Under the pieces are notes generated by a model, which had not been told where the DNA came from, made no database searches, and saw only the letters and a program-made list of their open reading frames with translations. Of a DNA stretch of 59,620 nt, positions 46,178 to 54,667 are shown piece by piece. A program made the position numbers and the translations under genes. Location of the stretch: assembly GCA_021775255.1 (NCBI GenBank), contig JAJFIA010000020.1, forward strand, positions 1 to 59,620, in the 5' to 3' direction. Origin of the DNA: Roseovarius sp. (GTDB lineage Bacteria; Pseudomonadota; Alphaproteobacteria; Rhodobacterales; Rhodobacteraceae). Position 1 is the stretch's first letter, and every line of letters starts with the position of its first letter.

Positions 46178-46846
46178 TCAACCGCTGGCAAAAACATCCT
46201 CACTTTGTACCACATGGCAATAAATCATGTTGATAATCTCAAGCTCACGATCATGCAGGTCATCGGTGGCGGCAGCACAGCAATCCTCAACCACCACCAC
46301 ATTAAAGCTTTCATCCGCCAATGAGCGCACTGATGAACTGATGCACTGATCGGTGAAAATGCCTGCCACGATCACGTTTCTAATGCCCATATTCCGCAGA
46401 ATCAGGCGTAAATTGGTGCCTGTGAGCGCGCTATCCGTGGTCTTGAGCACGCAGATCTCATCGCCCTGCGGCGCAAGCTCGGGTACCATCTGACTGTCTT
46501 CGCGGTCTTTCGGCAGCAACAGATAATTGAACCCCGGTTTTTTCTGACTGAGCGATCGGTCACGCCCGTCTTCTGTCTGACAGGCAATGCGGGCAAATAT
46601 CACCTCAACCCCGGCCTTGCGCGCCCAGTTGGCCAGCGTCACGGTGTTGGGGATCACGATGTTGTTCATCCGGTCAAAAAACGGCTTCCAGCGGGCGGCT
46701 TCGGCCTTGTCATCGGGCACTTCAAGATAGGTGTTTTGAATGTCGATGACCAAAAGCGCCGTCTCGGAGGGCGCAAGATCAAGATCATCCGGCTCTTCCG
46801 CGCCCTGATAATAAAAACTGCGATATGCGGTTTTCCAGTCACTCAT
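46178..46846 (-). CDS. Isochorismatase-like cysteine hydrolase in the microcompartment cluster
   Basis: The 222-residue protein has the isochorismatase/nicotinamidase/N-carbamoylsarcosine amidase fold with a complete triad: Asp35 in LLVIDIQNTYLE, Lys135 in CVLKTTDSALTGT and Cys168 in AGIFTDQCISSS. It is therefore probably an amidase or ureido hydrolase that frees an amine or ammonia from an amide-type substrate. No targeting helix is obvious at either end. Its ATG overlaps the stop of the upstream BMC trimer gene (ATGA), so it belongs to the operon. The substrate is unknown. Confidence 0.87.
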   Translation of the reverse strand: MSDWKTAYRSFYYQGAEEPDDLDLAPSETALLVIDIQNTYLEVPDDKAEAARWKPFFDRMNNIVIPNTVTLANWARKAGVEVIFARIACQTEDGRDRSLSQKKPGFNYLLLPKDREDSQMVPELAPQGDEICVLKTTDSALTGTNLRLILRNMGIRNVIVAGIFTDQCISSSVRSLADESFNVVVVEDCCAAATDDLHDRELEIINMIYCHVVQSEDVFASG

Positions 46847-47472
46847 GATTTACGCCCTTTTACGGCCTCTAATGTAGCAGTAATGGCATCACGCGCACGC
46901 GCCATTTCAGCATGGGTGCCCGACATGAATATCCGCCCCGAGGCCCCCATCATCTGCACATCGTTGAGCGTGGCACCGGGGGCTGCGCGCTCGGCCTCAT
47001 TGGCCGCCACACAGGCGAACAGCGCCGGGGCCATCTCATAGATCAGCAAGGACACCCCCGGCACCAGAATTGAGCCATCGCGCGACCGGTTGAGGATAAT
47101 TGCATGCTGGTCCGACAGATCGTCAATGATGTCGTGAAACAGGATTTTCGGGGCCAGTTGATCCCTGGGTTTGGCCCCGATGCCTTTGAGAATTGCCTGC
47201 CCGGCTTTGTTCAGGTCATCCGGGTCGTCCGCATGTAATTCCAACAAGCCAAACTGCCGTTCGGTGAATAAAATTCCCGGCTCCATATCCGGGGATTCCT
47301 TCAGCGCCAGATTGGCAATGCGGTGAATGGAAAGCGCCGGGGCCACCTCGATGATCAGGCTGTGCTGGCCTTCAAACGGCGGATAGCCCCGCGCCCTGAG
47401 CGGCGTTGCCAGATAGGCGGCAAACTGTGGTTGCAGATCACTGATCGGCAAATATACCCGTAGTTCGGTCAT
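46843..47472 (-). CDS. BMC-T (trimer, tandem-domain) shell protein, copy A
   Basis: The 209-residue protein has two BMC-type halves, of the BMC-T1 kind known from Haliangium: LRVYLPISDLQPQFAAYLAT, LIIEVAPALSIHRIANLALK and FTERQFGLLELH in the first half, and ILNRSRDGSILVPGVSLLIYE with AANEAERAAPG in the second. Trimers of such proteins form hexagonal shell tiles. It is more divergent than copy B (48517-49128): usual QxxVxGESLFxLE is PGVSLLIYE here. It precedes the cysteine hydrolase in the operon. Confidence 0.88.
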   Translation of the reverse strand: MTELRVYLPISDLQPQFAAYLATPLRARGYPPFEGQHSLIIEVAPALSIHRIANLALKESPDMEPGILFTERQFGLLELHADDPDDLNKAGQAILKGIGAKPRDQLAPKILFHDIIDDLSDQHAIILNRSRDGSILVPGVSLLIYEMAPALFACVAANEAERAAPGATLNDVQMMGASGRIFMSGTHAEMARARDAITATLEAVKGRKS

Positions 47473-47496
47473 CGTTTGCGCCTTCTATAGTGGCAA

Positions 47497-47781
47497 TTAC
47501 TTGAGGTTTGCCGCATTGAAATGCTTGCCCAGATCGGCGTGTGGGCGCGGGATCACATGCACCGCCACAACCTCGCCAACCTGATTGGCGGCTTCTGCGC
47601 CTGCCTCGGTCGCGGCTTTGACCGCGCCGACATCGCCTTTGACAACGACCGACACCAGCCCGCCGCCCACTTCGTTGCGCGCGGCAATTTCAACATTGGC
47701 CGCCTTGACCATTGCATCCGCTGCCGTCAAGGCCGCAACATAGCCACGGGTTTCGATCATTCCGATTGCTTGACTTGCCAT
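47497..47781 (-). CDS. BMC-H (hexamer) shell protein
   Basis: The 94-residue single BMC domain ([55 protein letters not shown]) is of PduA/CcmK/EutM type and would tile the flat faces of the shell as hexamers. The pore-lining segment falls near [10 protein letters not shown]. An ideal AAGGAG ribosome site precedes the ATG, fitting the need for high expression. It is the only single-domain hexamer gene in the cluster. Confidence 0.95.
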   Translation of the reverse strand: MASQAIGMIETRGYVAALTAADAMVKAANVEIAARNEVGGGLVSVVVKGDVGAVKAATEAGAEAANQVGEVVAVHVIPRPHADLGKHFNAANLK

Positions 47782-47843
47782 GATAATACTCCTTCTTTCA
47801 GGTCAAATTCTGATGGGCATGATGCCCGGTTCAGGTTTCAAAG

Positions 47844-48080
47844 TTATGCGTCGTCTATGGATCCGATGATAAGCGCATCTACCGGCGCTTTGTGTTTGGT
47901 GAAAAACGCCGCCGCCACGGACCCTTGGGTGATCAGCACCTCCTCGCCCATTGCGCACCCCAGCGGATCAAAGGCCACAAGGGTATTGCCGGCCACTTCC
48001 ACCTCCAGAAGCGCGCCATTTGGCAGCGTCTCAATATGTTTGCTTGACCAGACCCGGCCAGTGATTTTTCCACGGATCAT
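47844..48080 (-). CDS. BMC-P (pentamer, EutN/CcmL) vertex protein
   Basis: The 78-residue protein has the EutN/CcmL fold: MIRGKITGRVWSSKHIETL, ALLEVEVAGNTLVAFDPLGC, VLITQGSVAAAFF and DALIIGSID. Pentamers cap the vertices and close the microcompartment. Its ATG overlaps the stop of the 146-residue gene upstream (ATGA). Presence of H, T and P types means that the shell set is complete. Confidence 0.95.
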   Translation of the reverse strand: MIRGKITGRVWSSKHIETLPNGALLEVEVAGNTLVAFDPLGCAMGEEVLITQGSVAAAFFTKHKAPVDALIIGSIDDA

Positions 48081-48517
48081 GCTGTCGTCCTTTCAACTTT
48101 TATGCCCCGGCGGCGCATCTCATCGCGCGCCAGTGGGGTGAATCTAACGGCTGTCCCGGCCTTGATGCTGCGAGTGCCCTGGGGCAGCGCCGCCACATCG
48201 CGCTCGGTGACCATGCCTTTGGTAAACTGCGCCATGCCGGGCGCGTTGGCGGCAGGGGCCATCGGCTGATGCGCCATCACCGGCATCACCCCGCCTTGCG
48301 ACAGGCAAAACCGGTGGCGGCCTTCCATTATATCCGCCCGTATCCGGCCATCCTGCGCCATGCCCAACAGTTTTTGCGCAAACGCATTCAGATCAGAGCT
48401 TGAGCGGATCGAGACCACTTCTTCAGTGCCCCGCGATGCCACCGGGGCCATGTCAGGGCGCAGCTTTTGCAGCTCCTCGCTCAGCACTTCGCGGATCAAT
48501 ATGCGCATGTCTTCCAC
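48077..48517 (-). CDS. Microcompartment-associated protein of unknown function with N-terminal encapsulation-like helix
   Basis: The 146-residue protein starts at a GTG (48517) that shares its first base with the preceding TAG. Its N-terminus, MRILIREVLSEELQKL, is an amphipathic helix of the type that directs cargo into microcompartments (compare the LLRQIIEDVLSEM of PduD). A folded middle (about 35-75) and a low-complexity Met/Ala/Pro linker follow (about 78-100). It ends in IKAGTAVRFTPLARDEMRRR, a motif often met in microcompartment accessory proteins. The position between T and P shell genes suggests a structural or core-assembly role. I cannot name a family. Confidence 0.72.
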   Translation of the reverse strand: MEDMRILIREVLSEELQKLRPDMAPVASRGTEEVVSIRSSSDLNAFAQKLLGMAQDGRIRADIMEGRHRFCLSQGGVMPVMAHQPMAPAANAPGMAQFTKGMVTERDVAALPQGTRSIKAGTAVRFTPLARDEMRRRGIKVERTTA

Positions 48518-49128
48518 TATGCCGCCCCCGCCTGTCTGAGTGCGGCCTCGGCGGCATTGCGGGCATTGCGCACTTCGGCCTCATCCCCGGCCAGATAAAG
48601 CCGCCCGTTGGGGCCGATCATGCGGTAATCAATCAATTTGATATTGGCCTCCTTTTCGGCCTCATTGCACGCCAGCATGGCGTATGAGGCCGACTGACAT
48701 TCCAGTAAATAAAGGCTTTCACCGCCCAAAATCATTGATCCCAGGCGATTGCGGTTCATCAGGAATGCGTGCTGATGGTCCACCCGCGTGACGATCTTTG
48801 ACGCCAGAATTTTGGGTGGGGCGGCATCTTCTCGCCGCGCCCCAAGCGCGTGCAGCACGGCCTCGGCCCCGGCCTGCACCTCGGCAGTGGACCGCGCGTG
48901 AAATTCAAGCGTGCCAAACTGTCGTTCAACCACCAAAAGCCCGGCTTTCACATCGGCGCTTTTCAATGCCACATCGGTCAGCGCCTCAATATCCAGCCCC
49001 GGCGCAATCTCGATGATCTGCGCCGCCATGCGTGCGCGCGGCAGGCTGCCCCGCATCCAGGTAGCAACATAGGCCAGCGTTTGCGGTTGCAACTGGTCAA
49101 TAAAAATGAAGGAGCGCAGATCGGCCAT
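48517..49128 (-). CDS. BMC-T (trimer, tandem-domain) shell protein, copy B
   Basis: This 203-residue tandem-BMC protein fits the BMC-T1 pattern closely: RSFIFIDQLQPQTLAYVATW, IIEIAPGLDIEALTDVALK, VVERQFGTLEFHARS, then FLMNRNRLGSMILGGESLYL, LACNEAEKEANIKL and GPNGRLYLAGDEAEV. It lies just downstream of the aldehyde dehydrogenase with 2 bp between. The other copy at 46843-47472 is clearly divergent, so the two trimers probably have different pores. Confidence 0.92.
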   Translation of the reverse strand: MADLRSFIFIDQLQPQTLAYVATWMRGSLPRARMAAQIIEIAPGLDIEALTDVALKSADVKAGLLVVERQFGTLEFHARSTAEVQAGAEAVLHALGARREDAAPPKILASKIVTRVDHQHAFLMNRNRLGSMILGGESLYLLECQSASYAMLACNEAEKEANIKLIDYRMIGPNGRLYLAGDEAEVRNARNAAEAALRQAGAA

Positions 49129-49130
49129 GT

Positions 49131-50696
49131 TTACTTTCTCAGCATGTCGCGAAGCTCGGCCGCAATCAGGCGGCGCAGTTCGTCTTTGGTTGCAGTGTCG
49201 AGGGATGAAGCCGCAGAAGGTTGAGGGGACGCTGATGATCCCGGCACGCCGTCTGCCGGTGCCGTGGGCAAAGCGCCGCGAAAACCGCGGCCAAGCCCGT
49301 GGTAATTGCCAAACGGCACCTCATCGCCGGAATGATAAGCAATCCGGGTCCAATGCACCAAATGCTGCGGGCCAACATTTTCGCCAATCGACGAGCGGCC
49401 AAAGAAGCCGGTGCCGATGGTGAATGTCGGTGCCAGATTGGTGGCAAACCCCGCCGCCCCTTGCGAGCAGGGCGCGTTGACAACCACGCGGTAGGCCTCA
49501 ACCGCGCTGGCAAAATCCATCACTGAAGTCTCGTTACTGGTATGGATCGCCGCCGAATGGCCCGCGCCCGTCAGCCGCAAAACCGCGCGCGCCTGCGACA
49601 GGGCCTGTGCCTGGGTCTTGGCCACATGCAGCGCCAGAACCGGGCACAGTTTTTCACGCGACAGCCGCTCTTCCACACCGATCTGTGTAATCGGGGTGAT
49701 CAGGATTTTGCTACTTGAAGGCACCCGGATGCCGCATTCCTGCGCAATCCAGGTGGCATCGCGGCCAATGGCCTCGATATTAAAACCGCGCGGGGGAAAC
49801 AGGAAACGGCGCAGCGCCTCGGTTTCCTCATCTGAACAGATATAAGCGCCCGCTGATTTCAGCGCAATTTTCAACTGATTTTCCACCTCCGGCAGGGTGA
49901 TCAGCACGCTTTCATTGGTGCAAAGAATTGAATTATCAAAGCTTTTTGAATCAACGATCCGCTGCGCCGCCTTGGTAATATCGGCGCTTGCATCCACAAA
50001 AACCGGCGCATTACCTGGCCCCACGCCAATCGCCGGATTTCCCGAAGAATACGCCGCCCGCACCATCGCGGTGCCGCCGGTCGCCAGAATGACATTGGTT
50101 TTATCCGAGTTCATGAACGCCTCGACCACCGGGATGGAAGGCTCGGCAATGATCTGGATCGTTGCAGCGGGTGCGCCCGCCTGTTCGGCGGCGCGGGCCA
50201 GTATCCTGACCGCCTCAACACTGGTTTCCTTGACCGCAGGATGCGGCGAAATAACGATGGCATTGCGTGTCATCAGCGCCATCAGCACCTTGAAATTGAC
50301 CGTGGCAATCGGGTTGGTCGAAGGTGTCAGCGCAAAGATCACGCCTGCGGGGCGCGGAATCTCAACGATCTTGCGGGCCTCATCCACGCGCGGATTAACA
50401 AAATCCTGATCGCGGTAAAAATCCACCAAAGGCTTTGCCGTCAGCTCATTCTTGATCTTCTTATGCGCGGCCACGCCAAAGCCGCTTTCGGCCACCACTT
50501 TTTCACCAAATTCAGCCGCATGATCATGTGCCGCCTGCGCCACCGCCTCAACAATGCGCATGGTGGCCGCGCGGTCATACCGGTCAAATACCGTCGCGGC
50601 CCAGCGGGCGCGTTCCAGCATCAGATCGGCCTGACCGCACCGCGCCGCCGGGCTTTGGGAAATATCAATCAGCGAATTGAAAAGCGCCTGTTCCAT
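49131..50696 (-). CDS. CoA-acylating aldehyde dehydrogenase with C-terminal encapsulation-like helix
   Basis: The 521-residue enzyme belongs to the PduP/EutE-type acylating aldehyde dehydrogenases, the signature core enzyme of metabolosomes, turning an aldehyde and CoA into acyl-CoA and NADH. The catalytic Cys259 lies in FDNSILCTNESV; GVIFALTPSTNP and ATGGTAMVRAAYSSG are family blocks. After a Pro/Ser/Ala linker (about 475-497), the C-terminal TKDELRRLIAAELRDMLRK is an amphipathic helix typical of encapsulation peptides. GGAGG is spaced 8 bases before the ATG at 50696, which I take as the start. It overlaps the upstream stop (TGATG). Confidence 0.93.
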   Translation of the reverse strand: MEQALFNSLIDISQSPAARCGQADLMLERARWAATVFDRYDRAATMRIVEAVAQAAHDHAAEFGEKVVAESGFGVAAHKKIKNELTAKPLVDFYRDQDFVNPRVDEARKIVEIPRPAGVIFALTPSTNPIATVNFKVLMALMTRNAIVISPHPAVKETSVEAVRILARAAEQAGAPAATIQIIAEPSIPVVEAFMNSDKTNVILATGGTAMVRAAYSSGNPAIGVGPGNAPVFVDASADITKAAQRIVDSKSFDNSILCTNESVLITLPEVENQLKIALKSAGAYICSDEETEALRRFLFPPRGFNIEAIGRDATWIAQECGIRVPSSSKILITPITQIGVEERLSREKLCPVLALHVAKTQAQALSQARAVLRLTGAGHSAAIHTSNETSVMDFASAVEAYRVVVNAPCSQGAAGFATNLAPTFTIGTGFFGRSSIGENVGPQHLVHWTRIAYHSGDEVPFGNYHGLGRGFRGALPTAPADGVPGSSASPQPSAASSLDTATKDELRRLIAAELRDMLRK

Positions 50697-51967
50697 CACA
50701 CCATCCTCCGCTGCTTGCCCATGACCTCGGCCCGGGCCAGATCAACCGCGATGGCCACCCGTCGCAGCACCTCCTCGGCATCGGCCTGCGTCAGCAGCAG
50801 CCCCGGCTTGAATTGCAGAACACTGGGATCAAGCGTTGAAAAAATGGCCCAGACGCCGTTTTCATAAAGGTTTTTCATCACCGGCTTGGCGCCCTGTTCG
50901 TGGTTAAACTCAAGCCCCATGATGACGCCGTGCTGGCGAATACCGATAAAGAAATCCGGAAAGGCGGCCATGATATCATTCAGCCCCGCGCGCAGGTAAT
51001 CGCTGATATATTGCACCATGGTGCGCACCTCGGGGCGCTGCACGATCTCAAGGGTTTTCATCGCCACAACACAGCCCAGTTCGGCCCCGCCCATGGTTGA
51101 GATATGGCCAAACCCGTCTTCCTTGAGCCAGCCGCCACAATCCTCAGAAATCAGTACACAGGCAATGGGATACATGCCGCCGGATATGCCCTTGCCGGTG
51201 ACCATGATATCCGGCTCAACCCCGTATTTGGTGCAGCCCCACATTTCGCCGGTACGCATCAGCCCGGTCTGCACCTCATCGGCGATATAAAGCGCATCAT
51301 ATTTTTCACAAAGCGCCTTGACCGCAGGCAAATAGCCCTCATCGGGCATCGGAAAGCCATAGGTGGCGGGGATCGTCTCCATGATCACGGCAGCCACATC
51401 GCGGCCCTTCAATGCGTCTTCCATCGCCGTCAGGTCGTTGAACTTGACATGGATGAATTCGCCCTGGGTGTCCTCCGATAAAAACAATTTTGAGAACCGG
51501 TGATCACCGGTTTTTACCGCCAGACCGGTATGGCCATGATAGGCTTTATGGATCGAGACTATTTTTCGCTTTTGCCTGGCGTGGCGCGCGGTTTTCAAAG
51601 CAATATCAATCGCTTCACCCCCACCCGAGCCATAAGCGGTGTATTTGAAATGGTCCCCCGGCGCGCTGGCCTGCAAGGCTTCAGCCAGTGCGGTGCGCGC
51701 CAATGCCGGAAAATGGTGGTTGCCCATATCAAACCGTTCAGTGCCAGCTTTCAGCACTTCAACCAGCTCGGGGTGGCGGTGGCCAAGGTTATAGGTGCCG
51801 CCATTCAGATGCAGATCAATCAGGCGGCGGCCATCCATATCATACAGGTAATATCCCTCGCGCCGGTCGATCACCAGATCGACACCCATATCTATCCAAT
51901 CCTGGGTTTTACCCGGATTCCAGAAGGTTTTTGAGCGGTCGAGAAAATCGGTTTTGGCCTGAGACAT
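50696..51967 (-). CDS. Class III aminotransferase-fold enzyme (probable amino-alcohol phosphate lyase)
   Basis: The 423-residue PLP enzyme shows the class III set: GSGGGEAIDIALKTAR, HKAYHGHTG, ALYIADEVQTGLMRTG (Asp230) and the PLP-lysine Lys259 in VTGKGISGGMYP. In the Mycobacterium smegmatis aminoacetone microcompartment locus, an enzyme of this fold acts as phospho-lyase that converts (S)-1-amino-2-propanol O-phosphate to propionaldehyde, beside an APH kinase, an SDR and an acylating dehydrogenase. The same companions are present here, so I infer that role; a true transaminase remains possible. The start has AAAAGGA upstream. An 89-bp gap with paired repeats precedes it. Confidence 0.85.
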   Translation of the reverse strand: MSQAKTDFLDRSKTFWNPGKTQDWIDMGVDLVIDRREGYYLYDMDGRRLIDLHLNGGTYNLGHRHPELVEVLKAGTERFDMGNHHFPALARTALAEALQASAPGDHFKYTAYGSGGGEAIDIALKTARHARQKRKIVSIHKAYHGHTGLAVKTGDHRFSKLFLSEDTQGEFIHVKFNDLTAMEDALKGRDVAAVIMETIPATYGFPMPDEGYLPAVKALCEKYDALYIADEVQTGLMRTGEMWGCTKYGVEPDIMVTGKGISGGMYPIACVLISEDCGGWLKEDGFGHISTMGGAELGCVVAMKTLEIVQRPEVRTMVQYISDYLRAGLNDIMAAFPDFFIGIRQHGVIMGLEFNHEQGAKPVMKNLYENGVWAIFSTLDPSVLQFKPGLLLTQADAEEVLRRVAIAVDLARAEVMGKQRRMV

Positions 51968-52056
51968 CGGGGCGTCCTTTTCAGCGGATGCCTCCAGTTA
52001 GGTTGATTCCCCGCGCCCCGGCTTGACAGCAAATTGTGTTTCTTTGACAGGCGGCG
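51968..52056 (-). promoter_or_regulatory. Internal regulatory region with 21-bp spaced TTGACAG repeats
   Basis: This 89-bp gap is the largest within the cluster and lies directly upstream of the aminotransferase-fold gene. TTGACAG occurs at 52023-52029 and again at 52044-52050 (plus-strand reading), exactly 21 bp apart, 56 and 77 bp upstream of the start codon. The first copy continues as TTGACAGCAAATTGTG, close to TTGACAGCAGATGTTTG upstream of potD. Paired sites on one DNA face are typical for AraC-family activators. Confidence 0.5.
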
Positions 52057-53061
52057 TCAGGCGAAGGCCTTAAGATATGCCGCCCCCAATTCGGCCGTAA
52101 CACGGGCAAAATCCGGTGCCAGGGCCTGTGGCTCGGGGGCTTCGATATGGCTGCCGATCCAGGCCAGAAGGGCCAGACGGCGCAGCATGACAAAAGTGTC
52201 AATCTCGGCCTCCTCCTCAGCGCTTAACTTACGCGCCTTGCGGTATCCCCGCACCCAGGCCTTTTTCAGTTCAGGAACGCGCGGATCGTCTTCCATAAAG
52301 CTGATGCCGGCGGCAAAATCGTAAAGAAACCAGCCAAAGCCGCAGTCGTCAAAATCAATCAGCCGTGTGCCGGTTTCGTCAATCAAAAGATTGGCCAGCC
52401 GCATATCCGCATGGATCAGCCCATAACGCCCGGGCGATTTGCCAAAGGCTGTCAGGCGGTGTTTGACCGTGGCCTCAACCTGTTCCAGCACCTCGCGCAC
52501 CCCGGCATCCACCTTGGGGCCATCGCGCCAGTTGCCCCAAGTCGGATCAGCGCCAAATACCGCATCAATATCCCATGTCAGGCGTTCAAAATCCGCCGGG
52601 CGCGGCCATCCGACCGATTGCAGATGGGTACGCGCGGCAATCTCGCCCAGTTCCTCAAACGGGCCGGTCAGATCGCCGTTTTCATCGGGCTCAGCCCCCT
52701 CAACGAAATGAAACAGCACCATAAAGCGCGGGTCATCAAGGCCCTCGGCCTGACCCTGCTGAATCGCCTGCCCATCAAGGCCCAGATAATGCCCCGGCGT
52801 GACCACCGCTTTGGCCTCGGCCAGTGCATCAATCCATTCAAGCTCGCATTCTATCGCCCGGCGACTGTGATAATTTTCCCGGTGAATGCGCAATATCGCC
52901 CGGTATCCGCCGGGGGCCTCAACCAGATAGGTGGCATTTTCCGACACATTGATCAGCCGGGCATGTGCGCCATCGGGCACATCCCACAGCCCTAATGAGG
53001 CATTGGCAAGCTTGTTCAGGTGCCCCAGAAGCTCTTCCAGCGGCATCTCATGTCCTGACAT
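52057..53061 (-). CDS. APH-fold kinase (probable amino-alcohol kinase)
   Basis: The 334-residue protein has the aminoglycoside-phosphotransferase fold: YLVEAPGGYRAILRIHREN (nucleotide-binding strand and Lys/Arg position), the catalytic loop HADMRLANLL (217-226) and the metal-binding LIDFDDCGFGW (from about 234). In the mycobacterial aminoacetone microcompartment locus such an enzyme phosphorylates (S)-1-amino-2-propanol, so the same role is inferred. I start at 53061 (MSGHEMPLEE); the upstream extension overlaps the SDR gene end. It follows the SDR gene by 4 bp and is likely coupled. No targeting helix is evident, though EMPLEELLGHLNKLAN near the N-terminus is amphipathic. Confidence 0.86.
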   Translation of the reverse strand: MSGHEMPLEELLGHLNKLANASLGLWDVPDGAHARLINVSENATYLVEAPGGYRAILRIHRENYHSRRAIECELEWIDALAEAKAVVTPGHYLGLDGQAIQQGQAEGLDDPRFMVLFHFVEGAEPDENGDLTGPFEELGEIAARTHLQSVGWPRPADFERLTWDIDAVFGADPTWGNWRDGPKVDAGVREVLEQVEATVKHRLTAFGKSPGRYGLIHADMRLANLLIDETGTRLIDFDDCGFGWFLYDFAAGISFMEDDPRVPELKKAWVRGYRKARKLSAEEEAEIDTFVMLRRLALLAWIGSHIEAPEPQALAPDFARVTAELGAAYLKAFA

Positions 53062-53065
53062 GGGA

Positions 53066-53836
53066 TTAAATCTCTTCGATGGCTTCAAGTGATTCGGGGA
53101 TGATCTGCCCGCCATCTACGACGATTTGCTGACCGGTAATATAGGCCGCCTCGTCAGATGCAAAGAACAATGCGGCATTGCCAATATCTTCGACGTCGCC
53201 CAGCCGTTTCAATGGGATTGAGGCCGCCATGGTATCCAGATATTCCTGCCCCAGATCCTGCAGGCCTTCGGTATAGATGTTGCCCGGCATCACCGCATTG
53301 ATGGTTGTGTTGTAACGCGAAAGCTCCATCGCGGCGGTTTTGAGAAACCCCAGTTGCCCGGATTTCGATGCGCCGTAATGCGACCAGCCCGGAAAGCCCG
53401 TGACCGGCCCGGTGATGGACGAGGTCAGGATCACCCGGCCTTTCCCGGCGGCCTTGAAATGCGGGATGCAGGCCTTGACCGATAAAAATGCCGAACGCAG
53501 GTTGGTGGCCATGACACTATCCCACTCAGATGGGTCCATATCCACGATCTTGGTTTGCGGATAAGACCCGGCATTGGCGCACATCACGTCAACCCCGCCA
53601 TTGGCCTTTGCGACCTTATCCACCATGGCGCGCATATCGTCCCAATCGGCGCAATCGCAGACCTCATAGCCAACATCTCCGTCAATCTCGGATGCCGCCT
53701 GTTTCAGGGCCTCTTCGCCCCGCGCGGTGATTGTAACCTTGGCCCCTTGCCGGGCAAATACCGCGGCAATGCCGCGCCCGATCCCTTTTGAGCCGCCGGT
53801 GACAATGACAGATTTTCCTTTGAGTGATGTAAGCAT
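53066..53836 (-). CDS. Short-chain dehydrogenase/reductase (probable aminoacetone/amino-alcohol oxidoreductase)
   Basis: The 256-residue classical SDR has VIVTGGSKGIGRGIA (cofactor loop), CANAGS (NAG motif near 88-90), Ser140 in ILTSSITG, and Tyr154 and Lys158 in SHYGASKSGQ. The product ends in GGQIIPESLEAIEEI. In related microcompartment loci an SDR interconverts aminoacetone and 1-amino-2-propanol; this function is inferred from context. A strong CGGAGGTAAC precedes the ATG. It lies 18 bp after the transporter gene potC, joining the importer and the metabolic genes in one operon. Confidence 0.87.
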   Translation of the reverse strand: MLTSLKGKSVIVTGGSKGIGRGIAAVFARQGAKVTITARGEEALKQAASEIDGDVGYEVCDCADWDDMRAMVDKVAKANGGVDVMCANAGSYPQTKIVDMDPSEWDSVMATNLRSAFLSVKACIPHFKAAGKGRVILTSSITGPVTGFPGWSHYGASKSGQLGFLKTAAMELSRYNTTINAVMPGNIYTEGLQDLGQEYLDTMAASIPLKRLGDVEDIGNAALFFASDEAAYITGQQIVVDGGQIIPESLEAIEEI

Positions 53837-53854
53837 GTTACCTCCGTTAATTTA

Positions 53855-54667
53855 TCAGTTTTCAGCCGCGCGGGAGTCGCGCACCGAGCGCACCAGCCAT
53901 CTGAGGCTGAACGCCAGCATGATCAGTAAAAATGATGCAACCACCGACATGATTCCAAGTGTCGGAACCAATGGCGAATACCCCGCCACCATCTTGGCAT
54001 AGAGCCATTCCGGCAATGTCAGATCCGCCCCGGTGGTGAACAGTGACAGGGGAAAATTCCCCCAGCTTAGCAGGAACGCGAACAATCCCGCCGATATGAC
54101 CCCCGGCATCAGCAGCGGCAGGGTGATCTCGCGCAGAATGGTCCAGGTATTTGCCCCCATATCGCGCGCCGCCTCTTCCAGTGCCGGATCAAAACTATAG
54201 GCGCGGATGGCGATGATCAGCGTGGCGATGGGCGCAATCCACACCAGATGCGCCACAATCGCGGTTTTCCAGGTGGGGATGATGCCAAGCGAATTGAACC
54301 ACATCAACAGCGCCAGCCCCAGCACCATCTGCGGAAAGAAGATCGGCAGCATGATCAGCTTTTGGAACAATGTGCGGTAGCGCCAATGATAGCGGGCAAA
54401 GGCCAGTGCCCCGAAAAAGCCAACCACCATGGAAATTGCCGTCACGATCAGGGCCAGCTTGAGCGAGGTCATGATCAACTCATGCACCGAGGCACTTTCA
54501 AGCGCCTTGCCGTACCATTTGGTTGAATAGGCCTTGATCGGAAACGTCAGATACCGCGCCTTCGAGATCGAGGCAAAACCAACCGACAACAGCGGCAGAT
54601 AAAGGAACGCAATGGTGAAAATGCCGTAGGCCAGCAGTGCGATACGGGTGGATTTACCGGGCTTCAT
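53855..54667 (-). CDS. Polyamine-type ABC transporter permease (PotC-like)
   Basis: The 270-residue membrane protein has six predicted helices and the permease EAA loop in FDPALEEAARDMGANTWTILREITLPLLMPG (residues in two blocks), which contacts the ATPase. Sequence and order resemble the PotC subunit of spermidine/putrescine importers. Its ATG shares one base with the potB-like stop (TGATG). The transporter is expected to import an amine-type substrate for the microcompartment; the ligand is not known. Confidence 0.88.
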   Translation of the reverse strand: MKPGKSTRIALLAYGIFTIAFLYLPLLSVGFASISKARYLTFPIKAYSTKWYGKALESASVHELIMTSLKLALIVTAISMVVGFFGALAFARYHWRYRTLFQKLIMLPIFFPQMVLGLALLMWFNSLGIIPTWKTAIVAHLVWIAPIATLIIAIRAYSFDPALEEAARDMGANTWTILREITLPLLMPGVISAGLFAFLLSWGNFPLSLFTTGADLTLPEWLYAKMVAGYSPLVPTLGIMSVVASFLLIMLAFSLRWLVRSVRDSRAAEN

